Shown piece by piece: positions 8,492 to 18,946 of a DNA stretch of 64,000 nt. The stretch covers positions 4,496,272 through 4,560,271 of the forward strand of contig CP073041.1 of assembly GCA_025370055.1 (NCBI GenBank). Direction: 5' to 3'. Origin of the DNA: Woronichinia naegeliana WA131. GTDB lineage: Bacteria > Cyanobacteriota > Cyanobacteriia > Cyanobacteriales > Microcystaceae. The notes beneath the pieces are model-generated. The model saw nothing but the letters and a program-made list of their open reading frames with translations. It was not told the origin of the DNA and did not search any database. A program made the translations under genes and the position numbers. Numbering within the stretch: position 1 is the stretch's first letter; each line of letters opens with the position of its first letter.

Positions 8492-8882
8492 TTAGAGGAG
8501 CCAGTTTTTGGGGTCTTTGATTATGGTGACTAGACTGGCAAGAATTTGATTGTATTGGGCATAGATTTGTCGCCCTTGTTCGATGTCTAAATAGCCACAT
8601 TTTACGGCAAATTTTAACCAAACTTGAACTTCGGCAGCTTCGGCTTCACTGTCACTTAATTTGGCAATAAAAGCGGCTTGGTAACGGCGTTTTCTCCAAG
8701 CTTCGGCAAGATTAGCACATACAGATCGGGAGGAGCGACGAATTTGATCGGTGAGAGAATAGCGTTCTTCGATCTTCGATAGGAAATTTTCTAGACAGTT
8801 CAAAAATCTTTATCGCTGCATCAAAAGCCATTTGATACACTCTTAAATCTTCATGGGTTTTGATTTTCTGGCCGTTTTCCAT
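8492..8882 (-). pseudogene. four-helix-bundle gene, frameshifted copy
   Basis: Almost identical to the gene at 1815-2198 from its start (ATG 8882) to its stop. It carries an extra 7 bp, a tandem duplication of CTTCGAT near 8767-8780, which breaks the frame after about 36 codons. The rest reads open as 8492-8803. It is enclosed by the same G-rich and C-rich tracts as the other copy, so gene and flanks appear to have been duplicated together. Confidence 0.85.
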
Positions 8883-8931
8883 CGTAGTCAGACATTTTTT
8901 AGAAATATAACCCCCATTTTACAAAAATTCC

Positions 8932-9000
8932 CCCCAGTCCCCCAGTCTCCCCGTCCCCCAGTCCCCCAGTCCCCCAATCTCCCCCTCACCCCGTCCCCCA
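8932..9000. repeat. C-rich minisatellite overlapping the NACHT gene stop
   Basis: Irregular CCCCCAGTCTCC-type repeats. They lie between the four-helix-bundle pseudogene start and the end of the NACHT gene. The last codons and TGA of the NACHT gene (8986) are made of this repeat. Confidence 0.75.
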
Positions 9001-12000
9001 CTCCTTCAATTTCTCTTGGGCAAATTCTCGCAATTGTTCATCGGAATCATTAAGCGCGACCTGATTTAAAATCTCTAAGGTTTTAGGATTGTCGCTGAAG
9101 TTTTCGAGTAAGCCTAGTAGGGCATCTCCACGAGGATTATCGTCAAAATCATATTCACGTCTAATAAACCCGACCTGATTTAAAATCTCTAAGGCTTCAT
9201 CAGGATTGTCGCCGAAGTTTTCGAGTAAGGCTTCTAGGGCAGTTTGACTAGGATTATCTTGGAAATAATATTTACGTTTAAAGGGATCATTGAGGGCAAT
9301 ATTGGCTAAAAATTCAAACAATTCTGGGTCTTCTTGCCAGTTTTGAATGATCGCCTGTACCGCCACTTGTCGAACCCGTTTCTCTTCATCTTGTAGAGCG
9401 CGGTTTTTAAGGAAAGGCAAGGTATCAGGGTCTTCTTTCCATCCTTCGCTGATCGCAGTTATCGCCGTTCGTCGAACATAATAATCTTCATCCAGTAAAG
9501 CGCGGTCTTTAAGCAAAGGCAAAGTATCAGGGTCTTCTTTCCATCCTTGAGTGATCGCATATACCGCCAATTGTCGAACAGTACCATCTTTATCCAATAG
9601 AGCGAGATATTTAAACCAATGCAAGGTATCAGGGTCTTCTTTCCATCCTTCGGCGATCGCATTTACCGCCGCTTGTCGAACATATTCACTTTCATCCAGT
9701 AGAGCGCGGTCTTTAAGCAAAGGCAAAGTATCAGGGTCTTCTTTCCAATTTTGGGTGATCGCATTGATCGCCACTTGTCGAACATATTTACTTTCATCCA
9801 GTAGAGCGCGGTCTTTAAACCAATGCAAGGTATTAGGGTCTTCTTTCCAATTTTGGGTGATCGCATTTACCGCCGCTTGTCGAACATATTCACTTTCATC
9901 CAGTAGAGCGCGGTCTTTAAACCAATGCAAGGTATCAGGGTCTTCTTTCCAATTTTGGGTGATCGCCCTTACCGCCGCTCGTCGAACATCCTCATTTTTA
10001 TCCAGTAGAGCGCGGTCTTTAAGGAAAGGCAAAGTATCAGGGTCTTCTTTCCATCCTTGAGTGATCGCATATACAGCCAATTGTCGAACAGAGTGAAACT
10101 GATCCTGTACAGCGCGGTCTTTAAGCCAAGGCAAGGTATCAGGGTCTTCTTTCCAATTTTGAGCGATCGCCCTCACTGCTGCTACCCGAACAGAGTGAAA
10201 CTGATCCAGTAGAGCGCGTTCTTTAAGCCAAGGTAAGGTATTAGGAACTTCTTTCCAATTTGTGGTAATTAAAGACATCAAAGGGTCTGCTAAATCAAAA
10301 TTAAACCAAGGTTCAGACTCTTGTTCAATTTCGTGTTTTAATATTTTTAATATTTTCTCTGAAATTGTAGCGATCAAGTTCTTATTTCTAACCTCTGCAA
10401 AACAATTGGTTGCTAAAATAAAATTACCCAGTCCTTCTCTTTTTACGTGTCCATTTCCATCTAAAAACTCGCTTCGATCAATTTCTTGCTTCAAAAGAAA
10501 ATCAATAATGTCCGCCACAAACTTCGGCTCAGTCATTCCACAAATTAACCGCAAAACCTCATGCCAACTTTCATCCTGCCAATGCTTGCCAAAAACATCA
10601 TTAATCAAACCCTCAATCTTTAACGTTTGTGTTTCCTTGAACTGCCAAACAAACTCCCAAGCACAAAAATATTCTAAAAAAGTGCGATGCACAAAACCAT
10701 AGGAATCTGCCCCCAAATAACACAAAATAAAATTACGATTCCGTAGTTCTTCAATCATTACACGAGCGATCATTCTCGGTTCTCCTCGCTCAATAATCTC
10801 TCTCAAAGATTCAGTCAGAATATTTTCTAAATCGGTCTTACTGATCAGATTTCCTGAAGTATCTTTTTTGTTGGACTGCATAAAACAGGCAACTTTTCTT
10901 AACATTTTTTGCTTATGATCTAATTCTATTGAAATTTTCCAATCTTTAAACTTAGGATTTTCTAAAAGCTTAACTTCAACATCCCATTGATAAAGTAAAA
11001 CTTCTGATGCTTTTTCATAAAGTGTAGAGCGACTTCTGGGTAACTCTTGTTTACGGTTCAAAATCGCCATCATCGTCAATAACAACGGATTCCTCGCCAA
11101 CTCTCGAATCGCCTTAGAATCCTGAATAGCCTTAATTAACCGTTCCTTTTTCCGTAACTTATCCGCCTCATCCGTAAACGTGAGATTATGCCAACGCTCA
11201 AGAAAATCTTCAATTTGCTCAATCTCCAAATCCTGCAACATAAAATGCTTAAACCCAGCATCGCGCAAGGGTTGCGCTTTATACCCCAAACGCCGAGACG
11301 TTACGATAATCTGCACGTTCTTAAACCGATTACTAAAACGGTGAATATCCTTCCGCACCTCATCCCGCAAAGCAGGATCAAACACTTCATCAATACCATC
11401 AAATAGAGCAATCCCCTGACCTGCATTTAACTTGTCAAAAACGGTCTGCTGATTCAAGTGACAAGTAATATTTCCACCATGCAAAAACGAAAGAAAATCA
11501 AAAGGTTTCCCTCCTTGTTTCGCCGCCTGCTTATCCCGTCCATAAAATCGTAACTCAATCAACAACGGGATTGGAAATAAAGACAAATCACGGGTCGGAC
11601 GTTGCGCCCAACTCAGTGCCAAATATTGCAACAAACTAGATTTTCCTGAACCAGGATCGCCCAAAATCACCGCATACTGGACAGGCTTAGATAACGATTT
11701 CGATTCCTCTGTAGGATCGCCCAAAAGTTCCCACACCAAACGTATCGGCTGATTAATATAGGCATGGTGGCGTTTGTCTCGTTCTTCATCTGTTAACTGG
11801 CTTTTTTCTAACTGTCCCTCCTTCACTAATCTCTGTTCAATTTCCTTTGGAATTTCTGGCGGCAATAACTCCTGACATTCCCGTACATTTTGGGCAATAA
11901 AAATTTTCCAGAGTTTTAACTCATTGTAATAAACTCCCGTCGTATCCAAAGACTCTAACTTCAGATTGCCATACTGTTCTCGCAATCCTTCCGCATACCG

Positions 12001-12561
12001 TCCCAAATCAAAATCAGGCGAGATTCCCACCAATTCCTGGATACCTTCAGCTTGTTTCGCCTGGAGTTGAACATCATAAATCGGGCGCAACTTTTCAGAC
12101 TTAGCAATAATTTGTTTAACACCTCGGATATAAAGTTTTCCGATCAACTCCCAATCAAAATCTTCTGGCAAAAAAGGCAAATTCATCTCTTGCCAAGTTT
12201 TCGCTAAAAAAGATGTATCTAAACTCTTACAATTCGCTTCAAAAGCATTACCTAAAATGGCCGCAACTTTTGGCTGTTCAATAAATTTCTGGATCGGCTC
12301 AAGATATTGCTTAATCTGACCTTCCTGATAATCAGCATTTTTCAATTCCTGCTGAAATAACTGTAAAAATGCTTCTAATGCCGTCAAATAGGCTTCCTTT
12401 TGAACATCTTTCTCAGGCAAGCGAAACACATTTTTCAGACAATCTTTGAAAAAATCCTTAGCGTAATCCTTGGCTGAATCTTCCACTAAACTCTTTAAAA
12501 CTGGCCAGAAAACGTTTCCTGCGGCCTTTGCCCCTTCCCAAATTAGTATATATTCTATCAT
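8986..12561 (-). CDS. NACHT NTPase with HEAT-like repeats (NLR-like)
   Basis: 1191 residues with a clear GGAGGAAC RBS before ATG 12561. Residues 1-290 are an effector or linker region I do not recognise. The NACHT core has Walker A GDPGSGKSSLLQYL near 299, Walker B ALFDGIDEVFD near 383 and sensor VTSRRLGY near 415. Residues from about 770 form nine consecutive 34-residue repeats of type NWKEDPDTLPLLKDRALL, ending in VRxxAVxAI, which is HEAT/PBS-lyase-like. Bacterial NACHT proteins of this shape include anti-phage NLR-like proteins, and the neighbouring toxin-antitoxin genes suit a defence island. That role is inference. The C-terminal WGTG is encoded by minisatellite DNA. Confidence 0.88.
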   Translation of the reverse strand: MIEYILIWEGAKAAGNVFWPVLKSLVEDSAKDYAKDFFKDCLKNVFRLPEKDVQKEAYLTALEAFLQLFQQELKNADYQEGQIKQYLEPIQKFIEQPKVAAILGNAFEANCKSLDTSFLAKTWQEMNLPFLPEDFDWELIGKLYIRGVKQIIAKSEKLRPIYDVQLQAKQAEGIQELVGISPDFDLGRYAEGLREQYGNLKLESLDTTGVYYNELKLWKIFIAQNVRECQELLPPEIPKEIEQRLVKEGQLEKSQLTDEERDKRHHAYINQPIRLVWELLGDPTEESKSLSKPVQYAVILGDPGSGKSSLLQYLALSWAQRPTRDLSLFPIPLLIELRFYGRDKQAAKQGGKPFDFLSFLHGGNITCHLNQQTVFDKLNAGQGIALFDGIDEVFDPALRDEVRKDIHRFSNRFKNVQIIVTSRRLGYKAQPLRDAGFKHFMLQDLEIEQIEDFLERWHNLTFTDEADKLRKKERLIKAIQDSKAIRELARNPLLLTMMAILNRKQELPRSRSTLYEKASEVLLYQWDVEVKLLENPKFKDWKISIELDHKQKMLRKVACFMQSNKKDTSGNLISKTDLENILTESLREIIERGEPRMIARVMIEELRNRNFILCYLGADSYGFVHRTFLEYFCAWEFVWQFKETQTLKIEGLINDVFGKHWQDESWHEVLRLICGMTEPKFVADIIDFLLKQEIDRSEFLDGNGHVKREGLGNFILATNCFAEVRNKNLIATISEKILKILKHEIEQESEPWFNFDLADPLMSLITTNWKEVPNTLPWLKERALLDQFHSVRVAAVRAIAQNWKEDPDTLPWLKDRAVQDQFHSVRQLAVYAITQGWKEDPDTLPFLKDRALLDKNEDVRRAAVRAITQNWKEDPDTLHWFKDRALLDESEYVRQAAVNAITQNWKEDPNTLHWFKDRALLDESKYVRQVAINAITQNWKEDPDTLPLLKDRALLDESEYVRQAAVNAIAEGWKEDPDTLHWFKYLALLDKDGTVRQLAVYAITQGWKEDPDTLPLLKDRALLDEDYYVRRTAITAISEGWKEDPDTLPFLKNRALQDEEKRVRQVAVQAIIQNWQEDPELFEFLANIALNDPFKRKYYFQDNPSQTALEALLENFGDNPDEALEILNQVGFIRREYDFDDNPRGDALLGLLENFSDNPKTLEILNQVALNDSDEQLREFAQEKLKEWGTG
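9300..10250 (-). repeat. 102-bp coding tandem repeats in the NACHT gene
   Basis: About nine units at a 102-bp period, each with near-identical blocks such as AGGGTCTTCTTTCCA and GTAGAGCGCGGTCTTTAA on the plus strand. Units differ mainly at the codons between E-D and VR and at the helix end. The DNA-level identity indicates recent unit gain or homogenisation. Confidence 0.88.
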
Positions 12562-12634
12562 TACTTGTTCCTCCTTTGATTAATTTAATAGGCTGGTGGA
12601 TTTGGAAACCAAACCCCTACCTTTTGATCGGATT

Positions 12635-13219
12635 TTATTGCCAAAGCCAAGCAATATTGAGCACAAAATTAGGTAAAACATTTTCGCCAAATAATTCCCT
12701 AGGACGGAAAAGAATTTCAACGGGATAACCTAAACGATAAATTTCTACCTGTTGATCCTGGGGATTCAAAAGCCAAGCCAGTTGCACACCATTAGCCTGA
12801 TATTCTTGCATTTTAGCCTGAGCAAGACTGAGATTATCGCTAGGAGAAAGCAATTCCAAGACAAAATCAGGACAAAGGGGTGGAAATTTGCGTTTTTGTT
12901 CAGAGGTAAGGCCATCCCAACGTTCTTTTTTTAGCCAAGAAAGATCAGGAGAGCGATCGCCACCCTTGGGTAAACGAAAGCAGGTAGAAGAGTCAAAAAC
13001 AATCCCTAATTTAGATTGACGATTCCAAATGATAAAATCAGCAATCAGTTCAGCATTTTTACGACCCGTTTCTCCACCCGTCGGCGGCATAATAATTAAT
13101 TCTCCTTGGCCACTGCGTTCAATTTTCAGATCAGGATTTTGTTGACATAACGTAAAAAATTGATTTTCACTAAGCGCGATCGCCGGTTCCAGTTTAAGGG
13201 TAGTATTCATAGTTTGCAA
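12635..13219 (-). CDS. Uma2-family protein (DUF820)
   Basis: 194 residues. It has the Uma2 fold signature of restriction-like endonucleases: LSENQFFTLCQQNPDLKIER, LIIMPPTGGETGRKNAELI, RSPDLSWLKKERW, PDFVLELLSPSD and MQEYQANGVQLAWLLNP. The PD...E-L pattern provides the nuclease-like active site. The family is hugely expanded in cyanobacteria, and its function is unproven. A near-identical copy lies immediately upstream on the same strand. Confidence 0.88.
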   Translation of the reverse strand: MQTMNTTLKLEPAIALSENQFFTLCQQNPDLKIERSGQGELIIMPPTGGETGRKNAELIADFIIWNRQSKLGIVFDSSTCFRLPKGGDRSPDLSWLKKERWDGLTSEQKRKFPPLCPDFVLELLSPSDNLSLAQAKMQEYQANGVQLAWLLNPQDQQVEIYRLGYPVEILFRPRELFGENVLPNFVLNIAWLWQ

Positions 13220-13238
13220 ACAGTAGAAATTATTGACA

Positions 13239-13817
13239 CTATAGCCAGAACCAAGCTAGATTCAGCACAAAATTAGGTAAAACATTTTCGCCAGATAATT
13301 CCCTAGGACGGAAAAGAATTTCAACAGGACAACCTAATCGATAAATTTTTACCTGTTGATCCTGGGGATTCAAAAGCCAAGCTAGTTGCACACCATTAGC
13401 CTGATATTCCTGCATTTTAGCTTGAGTAAAACTCAGATTATCGCTAGGAGAAAGCAATTCTAAGACAAAATCAGGACAAAGGGGCGGAAATTTACGCTGT
13501 TGTTCAGGAGTCAGACTATCCCAACGTTCTTTTTTTAGCCAAGAAAGATCAGGAGAGCGATCGCCGCCCTTGGGTAAACGGAAGCAGGTAGAAGAGTCAA
13601 AGACCACACCAAGATTATCGGTTTCATTCCACATTACCAATCGGGCAATTAAAGTGGCATTTTTACGACCCGCTTCTCCACCCGTCGGCGGCATAATAAT
13701 TAATTCTCCTTGGCCACTGCGTTCAATTTTCAGATCAGGATTTTGTTGACATAACGTAAAAAATTGATTTTCACTAAGCGCGATCGCCGGTTCCAGTTTG
13801 AGAATCGTAGTGTTCAT
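13239..13817 (-). CDS. Uma2-family protein (DUF820), tandem paralogue
   Basis: 192 residues, the same architecture as the gene 20 bp downstream of it. Both ends are near-identical, but the block from residues 55 to 75 differs (LIARLVMWNETDNLGVV against LIADFIIWNRQSKLGIV). The pattern suggests tandem duplication followed by a patch of divergence or conversion. The core PDFVLELLSPSDNL is kept. Confidence 0.88.
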   Translation of the reverse strand: MNTTILKLEPAIALSENQFFTLCQQNPDLKIERSGQGELIIMPPTGGEAGRKNATLIARLVMWNETDNLGVVFDSSTCFRLPKGGDRSPDLSWLKKERWDSLTPEQQRKFPPLCPDFVLELLSPSDNLSFTQAKMQEYQANGVQLAWLLNPQDQQVKIYRLGCPVEILFRPRELSGENVLPNFVLNLAWFWL

Positions 13818-13835
13818 GAGAGTTTTATGTAGCAG

Positions 13836-14927
13836 CTAAGTTAAAGTCTTGCATTGTCCTTGAAAACGCAAAAGATGATCGCACAATACTAAAGCCACCA
13901 TTGCTTCCACCATTGGCACAGCACGGGGTAAAACACAGGGATCATGCCGGCCTTTAGCCGCTAAAGTGGTTTCTTCGCCAGCCTTACTGACGGTATTTTG
14001 TTCCTTGCCAATCGTGGCAGTGGGTTTGAAAGCGGTACGGATAATAATATTTTCGCCATTACTGATGCCGCCCTGTATCCCACCAGAACGATTTGTCCGA
14101 GTGCGAAGATTGCCGCTTTCATCTAAATAAAATTCATCATTATGTTCACTTCCCGTTAATAAGGTTCCAGCAAAACCCGATCCAATTTCAAAGCCTTTAC
14201 TAGCCGGTAAAGACATTACTGCCTTGGCTAATTCTGCCTCTAATTTATCAAAAACTGGTTCCCCTAAACCCCTTGGTACATTGCGAGCTACACATTCAAC
14301 GACACCACCAATCGAATCTTTTTGCCGACGAATTTGATCAATTAAATAAATCATTTTTTCGGCACATTCTCCATCGGGACAACGCACAATATTACTTTCC
14401 ACTGCGGCTAAGGTAACGGTTTCAGGATTCACGATCGCCGCTAGATTTTGAATGCGTTGAACGTAACCAATAATTTCAACCCCGGCCACCTGTTGCAGGA
14501 TTTTCTTGGCGATCGCCCCTGCGGCCACCCGACCAATCGTTTCCCTGGCTGAAGAACGTCCCCCCCCCTGCCAATTGCGAATTCCATATTTAGCATCGTA
14601 GGTGGCATCCGCATGGGAAGGCCGATATTTGACCGCCATTTCGTCGTAGTCCTGGGAACGGGCATCTTTATTTCTCACCAGGATGGCGATCGGGGTTCCA
14701 GTGGTTTGACCGTCAAAAACACCTGATAAAATCTCGCAGATATCACTTTCTTGTCGGGGTGTGGTAATTTTGCTCTGACCTGGACGACGACGATCTAATT
14801 CAAATTGAATTTCTGCTTCTGAAATTGCTAAACGAGGCGGGCAACCATCAATAATTACCCCTACTCCGCCCCCATGCGATTCGCCAAAGGTGGTAACTCG
14901 AAATAAATGTCCAAAGGTGTTGCCCAT
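13836..14927 (-). CDS. aroC: chorismate synthase
   Basis: 363 residues, full length. It converts 5-enolpyruvylshikimate-3-phosphate to chorismate using reduced FMN, the last step of the shikimate pathway. Family signatures are the start [20 protein letters not shown], the middle [20 protein letters not shown] and the C-terminal [17 protein letters not shown]. aroA, coding for the preceding step, lies in the same direction 1.1 kb upstream, with a glycosyltransferase between them. Confidence 0.97.
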   Translation of the reverse strand: MGNTFGHLFRVTTFGESHGGGVGVIIDGCPPRLAISEAEIQFELDRRRPGQSKITTPRQESDICEILSGVFDGQTTGTPIAILVRNKDARSQDYDEMAVKYRPSHADATYDAKYGIRNWQGGGRSSARETIGRVAAGAIAKKILQQVAGVEIIGYVQRIQNLAAIVNPETVTLAAVESNIVRCPDGECAEKMIYLIDQIRRQKDSIGGVVECVARNVPRGLGEPVFDKLEAELAKAVMSLPASKGFEIGSGFAGTLLTGSEHNDEFYLDESGNLRTRTNRSGGIQGGISNGENIIIRTAFKPTATIGKEQNTVSKAGEETTLAAKGRHDPCVLPRAVPMVEAMVALVLCDHLLRFQGQCKTLT

Positions 14928-15049
14928 AAGTCTTTTCTATTGTCTGATAGGCCTTTTATTGTACCCTAATCAGTCGGGACTCTTGAATATTTCTCCTTTT
15001 TGAGGAGTAAAAGGTGAGAACAGGAAAATCCTTATTTTTCTACCCCTAA

Positions 15050-16042
15050 CTACAGATTAGAAAAAATCTCTGGAGAGTTTGCTTTTCGATGCGTCTTCTC
15101 AAAACCGGCAACTTCAGCCAAGGTATATAATGGTCTTCCCTTCACCTCTTCATAGATACGGCCAATATATTCCCCCAAAATGCCAATACAAACCAGTTGC
15201 ACCGACCCCAAAAATAAAATAGCAATTATAATGGTAGCTAATCCTGTTACAGGAGAATGGGGCTGATATAAACGCCAATAAAGCACTAAACAAGCCATGA
15301 GTAGGGCTAAAAGGGCTGATAACAAACCCAGGTAGGTAGAAAGTCGAAGAGGCACTTTAGAAAAGGAAACCAAACTATTGATGGCCAAGGTAAAGGATTT
15401 ACGAAAAGTATATTTAACTTCTCCAGCAAAACGGGGATCGCGCTCAAATTTAATGGCTGTTTGCCGAAATCCGACCCAGGAACGCAGTCCTCGAATATAA
15501 CGATTTTGTTCAGGCATCGCATTCAGTAAATCGACGACTTGCCGATCCATTAAACAAAAGTCGCCCGTATCGGTAGGGATATTAACATCCGCTAATTGTT
15601 GTAATAAACGATAGAAAATATAGGCCGTTAAACGTTTAAACCAACCTTCTTTTTTGCGTTTTGTACGTTGGGCATAAACGACTTGATAACCCTGTTGCCA
15701 TTGTTCAATTAACTCTGGAATTAACTCTGGTGGATCTTGCAGATCGGCATCTAGAATAATCACCGCTTTGCCCCGCGCAAAATTTAAACCGGCGGTGACG
15801 GCAATTTGATGGCCAAAGTTACGGGCTAAACTCAAATAGCAAATGCGTTCATCCTGCTGCTGAAGTTCTCGAATCAGGAACAGGGAGCGATCGCGGCTAC
15901 CATCATTCACAAAGATCAATTCACTCGCGCCGGGTAAGGTCTCCACAACCTCCATCACTCGACGATAGAGTTCAGAAATATTATCCTCTTCGTTATAAAT
16001 TGGGATGATCAGGGAATAGCTAGGACAATTTTCTTGATTCAC
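15050..16042 (-). CDS. family 2 glycosyltransferase, DPM1/GtrB type
   Basis: 330 residues. The GT-A domain has [28 protein letters not shown] and [11 protein letters not shown] (the DXD metal site), and [11 protein letters not shown] is typical of polyprenyl-phosphate sugar transferases. Two hydrophobic helices at about residues 230-300 place the C-terminus in the membrane. It probably makes a polyprenyl-phosphate sugar donor. It begins 6 bp after aroA ends, so the two genes are likely co-transcribed. Confidence 0.88.
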   Translation of the reverse strand: MNQENCPSYSLIIPIYNEEDNISELYRRVMEVVETLPGASELIFVNDGSRDRSLFLIRELQQQDERICYLSLARNFGHQIAVTAGLNFARGKAVIILDADLQDPPELIPELIEQWQQGYQVVYAQRTKRKKEGWFKRLTAYIFYRLLQQLADVNIPTDTGDFCLMDRQVVDLLNAMPEQNRYIRGLRSWVGFRQTAIKFERDPRFAGEVKYTFRKSFTLAINSLVSFSKVPLRLSTYLGLLSALLALLMACLVLYWRLYQPHSPVTGLATIIIAILFLGSVQLVCIGILGEYIGRIYEEVKGRPLYTLAEVAGFEKTHRKANSPEIFSNL

Positions 16043-16048
16043 AGATGA

Positions 16049-17398
16049 CTAACTCGCTGTAACTTGGCAAACCTGCTCTAGGGTGGCGATAAAACTGGGG
16101 TAGGAAATACTGGCCGCTTCGGCTCGATGGATCTGGGTAGTTCCTTTGGCTCCTAGGGCCGCGATCGCCAAACTCATGGCAATGCGATGATCGGTATAAC
16201 TATCCACTTCAGCCCCAATCAAGCCATTACCACCTGTAATTTCTAGCCCATCAGCAAATTCTGTAATTTTGGCCCCCATTTTGCCCAATTCCGTGGCCAT
16301 TACTGTCAGGCGATCGCTTTCTTTAACCCGTAATTCGGCCGCATCTTGAATACGAGTGGTTCCCTGGGCAAAGGCCGCCGCCACAGCCAAAATGGGAATT
16401 TCATCAATTAAACGGGGAATAATCTCACCGCCAAAGGTACAACCCTTCAAGGGACTGGATTTTACCCGCAAATCGGCCACCGGTTCTCCCGTCACTAGGC
16501 GTTGATTTTCGAGGCGAATATCGGCTCCCATTTGTTCTAAAACTTCTAACACACCAGTGCGGGTGGGATTAATGCCCACATTCTCAATCACTAACTCGGA
16601 ATCGGGAATAATAGCGGCGGCCACTAACCAAAAGGCGGCTGAACTTATGTCACCTGGCACAATCACCGCTTGTCCGCTTAACTGGGCTGGCCCTGTGACG
16701 GTGACGCTGTGGGTTTCTGGATCAATGCTCAGTTCTGCCCCAAAGGCTTGCAACATCCGTTCACTGTGATCACGCGATAAAGCTGGTTCCGATACAGTTG
16801 TCTGGCCTGTGGTCGCTAATCCGGCTAAGAGAATACAGGATTTGACCTGGGCTGAGGCGATCGGGGAGATATAGTGAATGGGTTTCAGGGCTTGCCCTTG
16901 AATGGCGAGGGGAGCCAGGGAATTGTGTTTCCGTCCCCAAATTTGCGATCCCATCTGTTGTAGCGGTTTAATTACACGGGACATGGGCCGCGATCGCAGA
17001 GAATCATCCCCCGTCACGGTAAACAAGCGATCCTGATGGGCTGCCAATAAACCTAACATCAAGCGCATCGTTGTCCCCGAATTGCCCGCGTTGAGAATAT
17101 CAAGGGGTTCCTGTAAATTTCCCAGCCCAATCCCCTTGACGGTTACTTTTTCGCTATTTAATTCGGAAATCTCGGCTCCCAAAGCCTGAAAACAATGGGC
17201 CGTACTGCGAGGATCTTCCCCTAATAACAGACCCTCAATCACCGTCTCTCCCGCAGCGATCGCCCCTAACATCAAGGCACGGTGGGAAATAGATTTATCG
17301 CCTGGAATGCGAATCCTTCCCCGTAGCGACAGCGTATTGACTGGATTCAGGCTTAGGGTTTGATGGGCGGCAATTTGATCAACCGAGATAAGAGACAT
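16049..17398 (-). CDS. aroA: 3-phosphoshikimate 1-carboxyvinyltransferase (EPSP synthase)
   Basis: 449 residues. It transfers enolpyruvyl from PEP to shikimate-3-phosphate. Signatures are [36 protein letters not shown] near residue 103 and [15 protein letters not shown] near 362. It is full length for the family, with an ATG start. Confidence 0.96.
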   Translation of the reverse strand: MSLISVDQIAAHQTLSLNPVNTLSLRGRIRIPGDKSISHRALMLGAIAAGETVIEGLLLGEDPRSTAHCFQALGAEISELNSEKVTVKGIGLGNLQEPLDILNAGNSGTTMRLMLGLLAAHQDRLFTVTGDDSLRSRPMSRVIKPLQQMGSQIWGRKHNSLAPLAIQGQALKPIHYISPIASAQVKSCILLAGLATTGQTTVSEPALSRDHSERMLQAFGAELSIDPETHSVTVTGPAQLSGQAVIVPGDISSAAFWLVAAAIIPDSELVIENVGINPTRTGVLEVLEQMGADIRLENQRLVTGEPVADLRVKSSPLKGCTFGGEIIPRLIDEIPILAVAAAFAQGTTRIQDAAELRVKESDRLTVMATELGKMGAKITEFADGLEITGGNGLIGAEVDSYTDHRIAMSLAIAALGAKGTTQIHRAEAASISYPSFIATLEQVCQVTAS

Positions 17399-17452
17399 GG
17401 AAAGGACTCAAAAATACAATCACTTCCCCTATTATCCCTAAAAGCGTCTTGA

Positions 17453-18445
17453 TTAAATCGACCCTTCCTGTAACCAACGGGCCGCGTCTTTAGCATGATA
17501 GGTGAGAATTAAATCGGCTCCCGCTCGTTTAAAACTGGTGAGAGTTTCTAGGGTGACTCGTTTTTCGTCAATCCAATCATTGAGGGCGGCCGCTTTAATC
17601 ATGGAATATTCCCCTGACACATTGTAAGCAGCGACTGGTAAATTGGTGATTTCTTTGACACGCCAGATAATGTCCATATAGGATAATGCCGGTTTGACCA
17701 TTAACATATCGGCTCCTTCGAGAATGTCTAACTCTACTTCCTTGAGGGCTTCTCGACCATTACCTGGATCCATTTGATAGGTACGGCGATCGCCGAATTG
17801 AGGAGAAGATTCTGCCGCATCTCGAAAAGGGCCATAGTAAGCCGAGGCATATTTAGCGGCATAGGAAAGGATCGGAATCTCTGTAAAACCGGCTTCATCC
17901 AAAGCTTCTCGAATCGCTTGCACAAAACCATCCATCATTCCCGATGGGGCAATAATATCAGCTCCAGCCCTGGCCTGAGCAACGGCCGTTTTTTGGAGTA
18001 ATTCGAGGGTCGGATCATTCAACACTCGTCCCGTTAAATCCCCTGTTTGCAAATAGCCACAATGGCCGTGACTGGTATATTCACATAAACAGGTATCGTT
18101 AATAATGATTAATTCGGGAACTACCTTTTTGACCGCCATCGTAGCCTGCTGAACAATCCCACAATCATGCCAGGCATCTGTCGCGTCCATATCCTTAACT
18201 TCTGGAATCCCAAAAAGAATAATGGCTGGAATCCCTAAATCATAAACTTCCTTCGCTTCCTCAACGATTTTATCCACCGACAACTGATAAACCCCTGGCA
18301 TTGATTTAACTTCTTTCGCCACCCGTTCTCCTGGTACCGCAAAAAGCGGATAGATCAGATCACTGGCGGTTAAAATCGTTTCCCGTACCATGCGGCGTAG
18401 GGGGTCAGTTTGGCGGAGGCGGCGAGGACGAGTAATCGGAAACAT
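17453..18445 (-). CDS. hemB: delta-aminolevulinic acid dehydratase (porphobilinogen synthase)
   Basis: 330 residues. It condenses two 5-aminolevulinate molecules to porphobilinogen for heme and chlorophyll. Seen are the metal-site segment [12 protein letters not shown] near residue 120, [13 protein letters not shown] near 198 with one catalytic Lys, and [14 protein letters not shown] near 250 with the Schiff-base Lys. Two small conserved genes lie upstream in the same direction. Confidence 0.97.
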   Translation of the reverse strand: MFPITRPRRLRQTDPLRRMVRETILTASDLIYPLFAVPGERVAKEVKSMPGVYQLSVDKIVEEAKEVYDLGIPAIILFGIPEVKDMDATDAWHDCGIVQQATMAVKKVVPELIIINDTCLCEYTSHGHCGYLQTGDLTGRVLNDPTLELLQKTAVAQARAGADIIAPSGMMDGFVQAIREALDEAGFTEIPILSYAAKYASAYYGPFRDAAESSPQFGDRRTYQMDPGNGREALKEVELDILEGADMLMVKPALSYMDIIWRVKEITNLPVAAYNVSGEYSMIKAAALNDWIDEKRVTLETLTSFKRAGADLILTYHAKDAARWLQEGSI

Positions 18446-18552
18446 AATCTTTAAGGATATTCAGATCGGGTCACTAAACCCACCAGTCTAAAGCGATCGC
18501 CGATAATTATGCCGACTTACTTCATGTTTTGTAACGATTCATGTTCAAGATG

Positions 18553-18846
18553 TTAAGTCTCTTCCTCCAGATCCCGTAGTTTGCTAGGAGAGGAATGGTA
18601 AAGAGCATCGAGTTGTTGCCGAGCATCTTCCACATTCACGGAACGCATTACCAGTAGTGGTTCATTGATGGGATTACCGTTATCATCAAACAATTCAGGA
18701 TGGTAACTCTGTTGGCGTAAACTGGCAGGCGAAGCTCGAAAAGGGCGTTGGCTGCCCAAACTCACCGTAATCAGACTGCGTATTAGGTTGCTAACGGCTA
18801 AAAAAGCAATAATTGTAAAAGCAAGAATATAAAGTAGTTGTAGCAC
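18553..18846 (-). CDS. DUF2973 small membrane-anchored protein
   Basis: 97 residues. It has a single N-terminal transmembrane helix (LLYILAFTIIAFLAVSNLI) followed by a conserved soluble tail with LFDDNGNPINEPLLVMRS. This pattern matches DUF2973, found essentially in cyanobacteria beside DUF2605, as here. Function unknown. Confidence 0.82.
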   Translation of the reverse strand: MLQLLYILAFTIIAFLAVSNLIRSLITVSLGSQRPFRASPASLRQQSYHPELFDDNGNPINEPLLVMRSVNVEDARQQLDALYHSSPSKLRDLEEET

Positions 18847-18946
18847 TAGCTTTCCTCCATCGGGTGTAGTTACTGTTAAATCAGTAGAAACAAGACTATT
18901 AAAATGTTTGATGAAATCTAAGTCCTTATTTATAGCTTAACAAGGT

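Noticed and set aside
9551-10060. Ser/Arg-rich repetitive plus-strand ORF
   Set aside because: Antisense shadow of the HEAT-like repeats of the NACHT gene.
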